A DNA stretch of 64,000 nucleotides from contig SVDZ01000001.1 of the NCBI GenBank assembly GCA_015057625.1, positions 56,911 to 120,910 on the forward strand. Direction: 5' to 3'. A model generated the notes under the pieces. The model saw only the letters and a program-made list of their open reading frames with translations. It made no database searches and had not been told where the DNA came from. Shown here piece after piece: positions 1 through 7,824 of the stretch. Numbering within the stretch: the first letter of the stretch is position 1; every line of letters begins with the position of its first letter. The DNA is from Lachnospiraceae bacterium. GTDB lineage: Bacteria; Bacillota; Clostridia; Lachnospirales; Lachnospiraceae. The position numbers and the translations under genes were made by a program.

Positions 1-741
1 TGCCGCCTGCTGGTCTCCTGCCACCCCGCAGATTGGAACTTTTGCCCCGAATAAACTCTCATCAGTATATCCAAACAAACCGCTTGAGGGCTTGACCTCC
101 GGAAGCATTTCCTCAGGAATTGCAAGTTTCTTTGTCAATTCTTTATCCCACTCCAAACTGTGAATATTAAAAATCATAGTTCTCGATGCATTAGTGTAGT
201 CCGTGGCGTGAATTGTTCCTCCGCTAAGTTTCCACATAAGCCATGTATCCACAGTTCCGAATAACAAATCTCCCTGCTTTGCTCTCTCTCTGCTACCTTT
301 CACATTATCAAGAATCCATTTCACCTTACTGCCCGAAAAGTAAGCGTCCGGAAGCAATCCTGTTTTTTCCTTTATCTCATCTGCCATTCCCTGAGCAACC
401 AGTTTATCAATAATGCCGGCAGTTCTTCTACATTGCCATACAATAGCATTATAAACAGGCTTTCCCGAATATTTATCCCAAACGATTGTAGTCTCTCTCT
501 GGTTTGTGATTCCGATTGAATCAATCTGTTTTGGAGACACATTTGCCTTGTCCATTACAATTTTCATAGCTTCATACTGAGAAAGCCATATTTTTTCCGG
601 ATTGTGTTCAACCCATCCCGGCTTAGGATAAATCTGCTCGAACTCAACATTCTCCTGACAAACAATCTCACCTTTCTTATTAAATAAAATGCATCTTGAA
701 CTGGTAGTTCCCTGATCAAGTGCCATTACATACTTCTCCAT
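1..741 (-). CDS. glpK: Glycerol kinase, N-terminal part (cut by left edge)
   Basis: Only the first 247 residues are present; the 3' end lies outside the window. Glycerol kinase phosphorylates glycerol with ATP to sn-glycerol-3-phosphate in the cytosol. The sequence shows the FGGY-kinase nucleotide-binding start [14 protein letters not shown] (residues 7-20), the glycerol-kinase-type motif [13 protein letters not shown] (about 77-89), AIVWQCRRT shortly after, and GVAGDQQAA at the cut edge. The ATG at 741 follows a GAGGAG ribosome site. The reading frame is open across the whole visible part. Two strong hairpins separate it from the upstream secreted-protein gene, so it is probably transcribed on its own. 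The assignment to glycerol kinase rather than another FGGY sugar kinase rests on the NQRETT motif. Confidence 0.93.
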   Translation of the reverse strand, partial: MEKYVMALDQGTTSSRCILFNKKGEIVCQENVEFEQIYPKPGWVEHNPEKIWLSQYEAMKIVMDKANVSPKQIDSIGITNQRETTIVWDKYSGKPVYNAIVWQCRRTAGIIDKLVAQGMADEIKEKTGLLPDAYFSGSKVKWILDNVKGSRERAKQGDLLFGTVDTWLMWKLSGGTIHATDYTNASRTMIFNIHSLEWDKELTKKLAIPEEMLPEVKPSSGLFGYTDESLFGAKVPICGVAGDQQAA

Positions 742-815
742 ATACTATAACTTCTCCTCTCATAAACTAATTACGTGTAATACAGATATTGGAAATTCTA
801 ACCATACTTTATCAT

Positions 816-877
816 GAATGCAAGGACACAAAGTGGCCTTGCATTCAAACAATCGAGTAGGCTTTCGCCTACTCGAT
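816..877. repeat. Two adjacent hairpins, one shared with 49356-49381
   Basis: The first hairpin has arms GAATGCAAGG / CCTTGCATTC (816-846) with an inner CAC/GTG pair. The second has perfect 10-bp arms ATCGAGTAGG (852-861) and CCTACTCGAT (868-877). They lie between the stop of the 893-3091 gene and the glpK start. They may end minus-strand transcription, but neither is followed by a clear U-run on that strand. The second hairpin recurs with identical arms near 49356. Confidence 0.75.
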
Positions 878-892
878 AAATATCAATCTTTA

Positions 893-3091
893 TTATTTTA
901 TCAATCCGTAGTTTCCTTCAGTATATCTGATTGCTGTATAAGAACTGTTCACCTTTTTCAGTATATCACTGTACAGGTAGTTATGTCCCGCTTCCGTTGA
1001 CATCATTTTTTTCTTGTACAAGGTATCCGCTATTCCGTAAACATTAACCTCATAGATATCACTATACTTAACTGTATTATCACTGAGCACTGCATATGCT
1101 CTTATTTTCATTTTTTCAGTATAAAACGCAGGGACCACATTGCCAAACACCATCGTCATGGCATAGCTTTTTTGCGTACCGATTTCTGAATAGTTAGTGC
1201 TCAGAAGTCCTTTTGATGTACTGTTAAAATACTTTACATTAGCATTACTGCTATTGTATGTAATCAAAGAATCATCAACATTTAAAATTGAATAAATCAA
1301 TCCTGAACTCTTTACTGATTTTCCTCCTATAGAACTGTCTATAGAATAGATTGTCCTAAGTCCTTTTGCCAGATAACTAATCTGAAAACCGTTAAGTTCT
1401 ATACCCGGTCCCGTAACAACAAATTTCTGTTGTTTTTTCAACGACTCATTATATGTCGGATAAATATACAGATAATAAGTTCCTGCCTTGAGCATAGTAA
1501 TTGTAGCCATATTGTCAGAGGTATACTCAATCCGCATCGCCGACTTGTCACTCGGTTCAATTGTAATATCAGTATTTACTCCCGAATCAGGATTAAGTGT
1601 AACCCAGCATCTGACCTGATCTCCAATATTTTTTGCGGAATTAACAGTGCTATAATAATACCCGGAATTATCATTTTCTTTCCACCACACGGACTGGCTT
1701 GTGGCTACAGCCATCTGTTCATCATGTCCGCAGACTGTGCAATGAAGATTTGCATATCCGTTATTTATTCCATTGTTTATATAATGATGACCATTTTCAA
1801 TCTCTATGACATTGGTACTGTCCATGTTTGAAACGCTGATTTCATAAAATTTGTTTACGTTATTTCTCCATGTGTACCAGACAATTTTGTCATTGTAAAC
1901 AACCGGAGCGCAATCTGAAAGTTCCCCGCTAAAGGATTTGATTTCACTTTGAATGTTTCCTTTAGAATTAACTACCGTGTAAAATACATCTCCATCTCTT
2001 GACCAAATCAATGCATATCTGTCACTTCCAATTTTTACCATATGAGGGGTTCTTGTCGTAGTCTCACCTTCCGCATACGAAGTAATCCATTTTGTGGTAA
2101 CAGCAAGTGTGGATTTGTCAACAGAAGCCACAAATATATTTCTCGTCTTATGAGAAGTATTGGAGCTGTCCTGCTTTACAGAATTACCGGCAATTAAAAA
2201 TGTGTTACCTGTAACCTGAAATGCACCTACGGTAGCACCTGTGGTATTATCGCCTGTATTTCCCGGAAATGCCATTATATCTTTTGTGGTACATTTTTCA
2301 TAATAATCAAGAGTAACTTTTCCTGATGACGCTGAGACATTGTACTTTGTTAACACAATAGATCTTGGATATGCATCGCCGTGATCCACACAGATAAATC
2401 TGTCATTATCTATTGCTGCAAACTGATTGAATGAATGACTTACATATCCATACTCACTGTTCATAACAGCTGTATATGAATCAACTATTTTGTCAGTTGC
2501 AATATTGTATACAATCGATACGCAGGCCTGATGTCCATTGTACATCTCATGACAGGTTCTAACATATAAAAGATTATTACACAAAGCAAATCTGGCCGAT
2601 CCTGCATCAAAAGGATATGTAGTATTTGCGCCTTTTAAGGAATCTGTTCCAAGCTTATTCCAGTTCTTATCATATCTGGTAATTGCATAAACCTTAACAT
2701 CATCTGATTGATTCGGATTATTCTGCCCCGTCAATAAAAAGTAAAAACTTGGAGTTTCAAAAAAACCGCCGAACACCGGGAGTTCCATAGGAATTATCTT
2801 TTTACTTTTAAAATTATATGAGCTATCATAATACTCAACTAAAACTCCACCACTTATCTTGTCGCCATACTGAACTCTCATAAGCTTACCGTCAGATTGT
2901 GGAACCAGATAAGATTTAACTGTAGATGACCATCTGTCATAATTTTGTCCGTTGATATTCATACCGCTGTACGTATCACAAATGGAATTTGCAGCCTCTA
3001 CTTGAGTTTTTGGTACAGTTGCAATATTCAATGTCAAACCTGCACACATTGACAATGCAATCAATAAACTAAACGCCCTTTTTCCCCACAT
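893..3091 (-). CDS. Secreted protein of unknown fold with shared C-terminal domain (class A)
   Basis: The 732-aa protein has an N-terminal signal peptide (cationic MWGKR, then a hydrophobic run, cleavage probably after QVEA near residue 33). Residues about 40-430 contain recurring beta-strand-like stretches rich in W, Y and G, such as RYALIWSRDGDVFYTV, which could be a propeller, but I do not recognise the family. Near residue 450 is a cysteine pair, LHCTVCGHDE, resembling short CxxC knuckles. From about residue 564 to the end is the C-terminal domain shared by ten proteins here: NGFQIS, YAMTM, IRAYAVLSDNT, IADTLY, MSTEAGHNYLYSDIL. The ATG at 3091 follows GGAGGTG. No catalytic motif is visible. 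A surface or extracellular role is inferred from the signal peptide. Confidence 0.8.
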   Translation of the reverse strand: MWGKRAFSLLIALSMCAGLTLNIATVPKTQVEAANSICDTYSGMNINGQNYDRWSSTVKSYLVPQSDGKLMRVQYGDKISGGVLVEYYDSSYNFKSKKIIPMELPVFGGFFETPSFYFLLTGQNNPNQSDDVKVYAITRYDKNWNKLGTDSLKGANTTYPFDAGSARFALCNNLLYVRTCHEMYNGHQACVSIVYNIATDKIVDSYTAVMNSEYGYVSHSFNQFAAIDNDRFICVDHGDAYPRSIVLTKYNVSASSGKVTLDYYEKCTTKDIMAFPGNTGDNTTGATVGAFQVTGNTFLIAGNSVKQDSSNTSHKTRNIFVASVDKSTLAVTTKWITSYAEGETTTRTPHMVKIGSDRYALIWSRDGDVFYTVVNSKGNIQSEIKSFSGELSDCAPVVYNDKIVWYTWRNNVNKFYEISVSNMDSTNVIEIENGHHYINNGINNGYANLHCTVCGHDEQMAVATSQSVWWKENDNSGYYYSTVNSAKNIGDQVRCWVTLNPDSGVNTDITIEPSDKSAMRIEYTSDNMATITMLKAGTYYLYIYPTYNESLKKQQKFVVTGPGIELNGFQISYLAKGLRTIYSIDSSIGGKSVKSSGLIYSILNVDDSLITYNSSNANVKYFNSTSKGLLSTNYSEIGTQKSYAMTMVFGNVVPAFYTEKMKIRAYAVLSDNTVKYSDIYEVNVYGIADTLYKKKMMSTEAGHNYLYSDILKKVNSSYTAIRYTEGNYGLIK

Positions 3092-3114
3092 AAATTACAC
3101 CTCCGTACAATACT

Positions 3115-3182
3115 AAATATGTAATTTCCTCTAATATTTTAAATATGTAATTTTCTCTAATATTTTAAATACGTAATTTTCT
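3115..3182. repeat. 26-bp direct repeat, about 2.6 copies
   Basis: Two full copies (3115-3140 and 3141-3166), differing at one base, and a partial third copy (3167-3182) lie just upstream of the 893-3091 gene. The third copy overlaps the last codons of the diguanylate cyclase gene that ends at 3165. The unit begins aaatatgtaatttcctctaa. The duplication may have spread from the coding end into the intergenic space. It is AT-rich and has no obvious hairpin. Confidence 0.85.
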
Positions 3183-4904
3183 GAAATCCTTTAGGTATGT
3201 AGGATAAAGAAGTTTGAGTTTCTTCTTATTCTCATACATTATTTCGTCCGCTCTCTTAATAGTTTGATTAATCTCATCTTCTGTAAGTTCACTACACCAT
3301 GAGAATCCGTGCGCCACCACTATTGGCAACTCATCTTCATTTTTCATATGGAATTCTTTCATCTGCTCATTGAAGTCATTCAGATAAATATTATAGTTTT
3401 CCAGTGGGTTGCTATTGAAAATAATAACTGCGAATTCGTCGCCGCCTATTCTATACACTTTTCCTATCTTTCCAAACGTACTCTTAATAAGAACTGAAGC
3501 ATACTTAATAAGCTTGTCTCCCATCTCGTGTCCGAAATTGTCATTTACTATTTTGAGGTTGTTTACATCAAAAATAATCACTCCAAACTTGCCGTCTTTT
3601 CTATTTTCAAGCGCCTTTAATTTCTCTTCATAGGCAGTTCTGTTTCCTACTTCTGTAAGTCCGTCAGAATAAGCAAGGTGACCTACAAATTCAGATTTCA
3701 TACCGTACTGGATTACTTGAATCATTCTGTGTACATTTCCTACAACAATACATGTGAGGAACACGACGATTCCAGGTCTTGCAATTACAGCCTTGTCGTC
3801 TGTGTACCCAAAAATCATTCTCGCCATATCTCCCATAATGGACAAAGCAAGCACTAAAAATCCTAATTGCTGTAAGACATAGTAAAACTTGTAATCTTTT
3901 TGATTTCTGTTTATTTTAACCTGTCCGATAATAACTATTAAAAGAATAACAACTATCGCTCCGTACACAACAAATGCTCCGCCAATAATCTCTGCCAAGT
4001 CATAAATTCCAAATACCTGGAATGCCACTGCCACTGCAATATAAATCATATCCAATATAATTATTACTCTTACCACCAAATTTTTAAGAACACCGTAGCA
4101 ACTGTCAATAAAGAACATCAATGGCACATTGGCAATCAACACCATCATCTTTGATACAAATTCTATCAAACTTAAATCTTTTGAAAATATCTGAACTGTA
4201 TTTGTCTCAAACAAACACCAAGTAGCTGCAAGGAAAGCAAATATTGCAAGGTAACCTAAACCATAGTCCTTCTCACCCTTAATTGTTTTTGCTGTAATTG
4301 TAGTCAAAATCGAATATATTGCAAGCATTACACTCACGATGAATATAATGAAGCAAAAAAGTACATTGATAATATTATTGTAAATAACATCCAGAAGCAG
4401 CTTACCTCTATCTCCTAAATATGTATTGTCAATGCGAGGTTTAACCGTTTTGTAAGCAGGCTTTATTCTAATTTCAATACGCTTTTGAAGATTTTTCTTC
4501 TCAATTCTTATAAGATTCCATCTTGAACCAATCGGCTTGTCATAAAGCGGCGTATCCACTCTGTTTGTCTCATACAAAAGTTCGCTGCCTGAATATAACT
4601 TCGTACTGCAGTCAACGCTTCTGTAAATAAGATTAATTCTATCAACTTCTTTTGAAGATAATAATGTAAAAATAGAAATCGTACCATCCGAATTTTTAGG
4701 AACTTCACTAAGCTTAGTCAAGTCGACACTATCTCCGTCCTTATTTTTCCATTGATTATCTACCGAATAAGAATAGGTCAATCCAAACTCTGAATCTGCA
4801 TTAGTTCTCTTAATAATATTAATAATTGTAATGATTAAAATGGCTAACACAAGCATCAAAAAAAACACTATTAGAATAGACTTGATTTTTCTATTTTTTT
4901 CCAT
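3165..4904 (-). CDS. Membrane diguanylate cyclase (GGDEF), no I-site
   Basis: This protein should make cyclic di-GMP from two GTP at the inner face of the membrane. One N-terminal transmembrane segment (about 9-30) is followed by an extracellular region of roughly 130 residues. Seven or so hydrophobic segments follow (about 170-395), the layout of 7TM-sensor cyclases, and then a GGDEF domain (about 415-570). The catalytic signature RIGGDEF and the metal/GTP residues in IIFDVNNLKIVNDNFGHEMGD are intact. Nine residues before the GGDEF there is no RxxD, so product inhibition through an I-site is not expected. The frame is open from a GTG at 4922, but AAAGGGG sits 8 nt before the ATG at 4904, so I place the start there. 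The signal sensed cannot be read from sequence. Confidence 0.93.
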   Translation of the reverse strand: MEKNRKIKSILIVFFLMLVLAILIITIINIIKRTNADSEFGLTYSYSVDNQWKNKDGDSVDLTKLSEVPKNSDGTISIFTLLSSKEVDRINLIYRSVDCSTKLYSGSELLYETNRVDTPLYDKPIGSRWNLIRIEKKNLQKRIEIRIKPAYKTVKPRIDNTYLGDRGKLLLDVIYNNIINVLFCFIIFIVSVMLAIYSILTTITAKTIKGEKDYGLGYLAIFAFLAATWCLFETNTVQIFSKDLSLIEFVSKMMVLIANVPLMFFIDSCYGVLKNLVVRVIIILDMIYIAVAVAFQVFGIYDLAEIIGGAFVVYGAIVVILLIVIIGQVKINRNQKDYKFYYVLQQLGFLVLALSIMGDMARMIFGYTDDKAVIARPGIVVFLTCIVVGNVHRMIQVIQYGMKSEFVGHLAYSDGLTEVGNRTAYEEKLKALENRKDGKFGVIIFDVNNLKIVNDNFGHEMGDKLIKYASVLIKSTFGKIGKVYRIGGDEFAVIIFNSNPLENYNIYLNDFNEQMKEFHMKNEDELPIVVAHGFSWCSELTEDEINQTIKRADEIMYENKKKLKLLYPTYLKDFRKLRI

Positions 4905-5303
4905 ACAATCGTCCCCTTTCACCGCCTCTAAAGAAGACTACTTTTCAGGCAGTTTTCCATACCGCATTTTTCCGTAACTTTAAATCAAAAACACCCACCA
5001 CATAGCACTTTTTGCACTTGGAGCAGGAGTAATCTTTCACTTGATATAATTATAAATCAATCAGTTTACACATACAAGTTTTTATATCTATTTTTAAAGT
5101 TTTTTCTGTTATTCAAGAATGCCTCAGCGGAATTGATTTGGGGCATTGCATTAACGCCAATGCAATGCCCTTTATATAAAGCAGCTGACAGAAAATGTTA
5201 TTGAACGATTGCTCGTCGTAGAAAAGTCATTCTGCATTTTTTCTACGTTCTTTTTATAGTATATTATTGGTCTTAAAATCTGTTACTTATTTTTTGTGCT
5301 CAC
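4905..5303. other. Intergenic region with two hairpins
   Basis: No gene is visible. A GC-rich hairpin at 5141-5170 (12-bp arms GGGCATTGCATT / AATGCAATGCCC) may end transcription of the 5304-6161 gene, although its minus-strand 3' side is not U-rich. A weaker one at 5217-5247 (arms CGTAGAAAA / TTTTCTACG) is followed on the plus strand by a T-rich run. The rest is AT-rich and probably holds the promoter of the cyclase gene; I could not fix its boxes. Confidence 0.5.
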
Positions 5304-6161
5304 TCATTCGCTAACTGTCATAAACTTCATGGGATCAACCGGCTTTCCTTTTCTGGTAAGAGCAAAATTCAAATTATATCCTTCTTTTTCATAAAATCTT
5401 GTCGGGGAATTGACGCAGGCAATCACATCTCCTGCCTCCACAACCTGCCCCTCCTCAACCGTAGGATTCACTATCTGGCTGTAGGTAATCTCATAATCAT
5501 TTCCAATCGCTGTTTTAATATACACTCCTATCTCATCATTGTCTCCAATCTTTGTGACAACTCCCTTAGCTGCTGCTTTGACCGGGGCAAATTCTTCGCT
5601 TTGAATAACCAATGCAGGATTGGTCTTATATTCATTTAAAGTTGGAAAATATACAGTATTATCCATATTGTATTCAAGTATAATATTTCCCTCCACAGGC
5701 CATAACAGTCTTGATTTATTATTGAATGTCAGATTATTAATAGCTGCATTAACCTCCGTTGACATTCCATTAAGATTTCCTTCTCCTTCAATGGGATTCA
5801 CTTCAGTTTTGTCTCTGTAAGTCACAGTCTCCTCCTCATCAATGTACACCTCTCTGTCCTCACTCTTTTCTTTATTGTTGCTTGTAGAATCTCCGTCTGA
5901 AATTTTACCATCGACCGCCTCTATCTCAGACATTTCTGCTTCGGATATATCATTATTATAAGGCATCATATCTTCTTTATTTCTATCTGTATTTATTGTA
6001 TTATCGGCGATTCTTTCATCTGTAATCTTCTCAACATTTTTAAGTTCAATACTGTTCCCATTTTCATCTCTTGTATAGTATGTCGCAAAAACAATTCCAA
6101 AAAATGCAGCAATGCATATTCCTGTGGACACAATAAATTTGTTACGCATATTATTTCCCAT
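5304..6161 (-). CDS. Membrane-anchored degenerate LytM/M23-like protein
   Basis: The 285-aa protein has one N-terminal membrane segment (about 9-27), a long acidic, low-complexity stalk (about 30-150) and a LytM/M23-like domain (about 152-283). Recognisable are LLWPVEGNIILEYNMD, NPALVIQ, AAAKGVVTKIGDND, and VEEGQVVEAGDVIACV, the usual order of the M23 beta-fold. The zinc-binding histidines of active M23 endopeptidases (H in HxxxD and HxH) are absent, so it is probably a structural or interaction domain, as in SpoIIQ-like proteins, not a peptidoglycan hydrolase. AAAGGA precedes the ATG at 6161. Its neighbours do not indicate a pathway. The resemblance to SpoIIQ is a family-level inference and does not prove sporulation. 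Confidence 0.75.
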   Translation of the reverse strand: MGNNMRNKFIVSTGICIAAFFGIVFATYYTRDENGNSIELKNVEKITDERIADNTINTDRNKEDMMPYNNDISEAEMSEIEAVDGKISDGDSTSNNKEKSEDREVYIDEEETVTYRDKTEVNPIEGEGNLNGMSTEVNAAINNLTFNNKSRLLWPVEGNIILEYNMDNTVYFPTLNEYKTNPALVIQSEEFAPVKAAAKGVVTKIGDNDEIGVYIKTAIGNDYEITYSQIVNPTVEEGQVVEAGDVIACVNSPTRFYEKEGYNLNFALTRKGKPVDPMKFMTVSE

Positions 6162-6264
6162 ACCAATTATTCCTTTCCTTATAGATATTACTTTTATTCT
6201 ATTATCTTTCCCACTGATAAAAAAAATATGCGCAGGTCATATCATATTTTTGTATTGCAACGTA

Positions 6265-6292
6265 TTGTTTGTGTATTTTTTTGTGTTATAAT
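6265..6292 (+). promoter_or_regulatory. Probable sigma-A promoter for the plus-strand nuclease-like gene
   Basis: The -35 box TTGTTT (6265-6270) and a perfect -10 box TATAAT (6287-6292) are separated by 16 bp. It is the only good promoter before the 6488 gene. It implies a leader of roughly 190 nt that contains possible pairings: ACTGAG with CTCAGT (about 6332-6361), and CCCC-CCT with AGG-GGGG (about 6373-6402). Confidence 0.6.
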
Positions 6293-6487
6293 ACTTTTAC
6301 ATATATTTTTGCAATCCGCCGGAGGCTTATAACTGAGAAGGAGATTGGACCCCTACTCAGTAAATTTTCTTACCCCCACCTTCACTTTGTTTAGAGGAGG
6401 GGAACATCTACTTATTAGTTATAAATGTTATCGCAAAAACCATTTAGAAAAATTATATTTTTGAAATGAAAGATTAAGGAGAAAAAA

Positions 6488-7336
6488 ATGAAAAAATTAC
6501 GACAGGAATTAATAAAAGAAATGTGCAAGTTGAAAGAATTTATATCCATCGCTGAAAATCAATTGGCCAATTGTCCCTGCGAGGGCAAAAGATTAAAGGT
6601 TGAAGTAAAACACAATTCAGTCCAATTTTATGTTAAAGATGATGGTGAAGATTCAAGATATCGATACATGACCCGCTTCGAGAAGGAAAGCGCTCATAAT
6701 ATTATTAAACACGATTATTATTCAAAGGCTATCAAATACGCGAAAAAACAAATGATACTAATGGAACAGTTAATTGACAACATTGATCATGCAAGCCTGG
6801 ACTCTCTTTTCCAAAAACTTGGCAAGGGCAGACAGCAGATTATTGATACAATTCTTATTTCTGATTCAGCGCAAACCTTAAAGGACCTCAAAGATTCTGT
6901 TCTTATTTCTAATGAACAATACGTTAAAATATGGCAGAGTGAAATCTATGAAGGAAAGTCATTTTCTGAGTATGACGCAAAAATATATACTGAAAAAGGC
7001 GAACGAGTTCGTTCAAAATCCGAGAAAATAATTGCTGACAAGCTTCTAAGAGAAGGCATTCCATACAAATATGAGCACCCAATTTATATCACACAATTCG
7101 GGAATATATATCCTGATTTTACGCTATTGGATGTACGAAACAGAAGAAACATAATATTAGAACATTTCGGTCTAATGGATGATGAGAAATATGCAGTTAA
7201 CGCTATTAAGAAAATACAACTGTATCTCAATGAAGGATACATATTTGGAGAAACCCTGTTTATAACAATGGAATCTTCTGAGACACCTTTTGATAGTAGA
7301 ATGCTTGAGGGATTAATTAACTTGTTGAAATATTAG
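6488..7336 (+). CDS. PD-(D/E)XK-like nuclease-fold protein, copy 1
   Basis: A 282-aa cytosolic protein with a charged, probably coiled N-terminal half (MKKLRQELIKEMCKLKEF onward). The C-terminal half has a nuclease-like pattern: RSKSEKIIADKLL (about 175-187), YPDFTLLD (about 206-213) and ILEHFGLMDD (about 220-229). The E, PD and ExH spacing resembles a PD-(D/E)XK core with histidine in place of the usual lysine. It is paralogous to the protein at 47335-48150, sharing GERVRSKSEKIIADKL, PDFT, EHFGLMD and PFDSRMLEG. AAGGAG precedes the ATG. It is the only clear plus-strand gene and is directly followed by repeats at 7406-7809. Nuclease activity is inferred from motif order only; substrate and role are unknown. 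Confidence 0.7.
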   Translation: MKKLRQELIKEMCKLKEFISIAENQLANCPCEGKRLKVEVKHNSVQFYVKDDGEDSRYRYMTRFEKESAHNIIKHDYYSKAIKYAKKQMILMEQLIDNIDHASLDSLFQKLGKGRQQIIDTILISDSAQTLKDLKDSVLISNEQYVKIWQSEIYEGKSFSEYDAKIYTEKGERVRSKSEKIIADKLLREGIPYKYEHPIYITQFGNIYPDFTLLDVRNRRNIILEHFGLMDDEKYAVNAIKKIQLYLNEGYIFGETLFITMESSETPFDSRMLEGLINLLKY

Positions 7337-7405
7337 GGACTTGGATAGCAGGAATCTATAGTTATTGAGGTGCTATTCGCCGGAGACTATATTTCAAATT
7401 TCATT

Positions 7406-7663
7406 TTACCTTCCATTCGCCGGCTATCGACGTTTGGATGGTAATTTGATTTCTTATGGCACTTGCCTTTTTACCTTCCATTTCCCGGTTATCAACGTTT
7501 GGATGGTAAATGATAATTTCTTAACAATTTCATATTACCTTCCGTTTCCCGGCTATCGACGTTTGGATGGTAAATGATAATTTCTTAACAATTTCATATT
7601 ACCTTCCATTCGCCGGCTATCGCCGTTTGGATGGTAAATGATAATTTCTTAACAAAATTAAAA
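7406..7663. repeat. 64-bp palindromic tandem repeat, four copies
   Basis: Copies start at 7406, 7471, 7535 and 7599 with a period of 64-65 bp. Each opens with TTACCTTCCA and about 20 bases later has TGGATGGTAA, nearly its reverse complement, so each copy can fold into a hairpin. The loop carries a conserved CGGCTATCGACGTT-type core. The second half (aatgataatttcttaacaa) is almost identical in copies 2-4. There are no variable spacers, so this is not a CRISPR array. The short open frame across it is an accident of the repeat. Confidence 0.92.
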
Positions 7664-7700
7664 TACCTTCCATACATCAAAAATTGATGTATGGAAGGTA
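7664..7700. repeat. Perfect 17-bp inverted repeat ending the 64-bp array
   Basis: The arms TACCTTCCATACATCAA and TTGATGTATGGAAGGTA are exact complements around an AAA loop. The outer nine bases match the start of each 64-bp unit, so this looks like a fully palindromic relative that closes the array. It could act as a terminator between the convergent 6488-7336 gene and glgP, but neither side has a long U-run. Confidence 0.85.
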
Positions 7701-7701
7701 A

Positions 7702-7809
7702 AATCTCATATTTTGCCGGGTCAACGCCGTCATAATCTCATATTTCGTCGGGTCAACGCCGCCATAATCTCATATTTTGTCGGGCCAACGCCGCCATAAT
7801 CTCATATTT
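7702..7809. repeat. 32-bp direct repeat, 3.4 copies
   Basis: Exact 32-bp period with copies starting at 7702, 7734, 7766 and a partial one at 7798. The unit begins aatctcatattt and contains a GTCGGGTCAACGCCGCC-type core that is much richer in GC than its surroundings. It lies immediately before the 3' end of glgP (7825). No protein or RNA family is recognised. Confidence 0.88.
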
Positions 7810-7824
7810 CACTAAGCTCGCGCC

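Noticed and set aside
4905..4922. GTG start for the membrane cyclase at 4922
   Set aside because: The AAAGGGG that would serve as ribosome site lies within this extension, at correct distance from the ATG at 4904.
7406..7809. CRISPR array
   Set aside because: Units are tandem with nearly identical content throughout; there are no unique spacers of constant length and no cas genes nearby.
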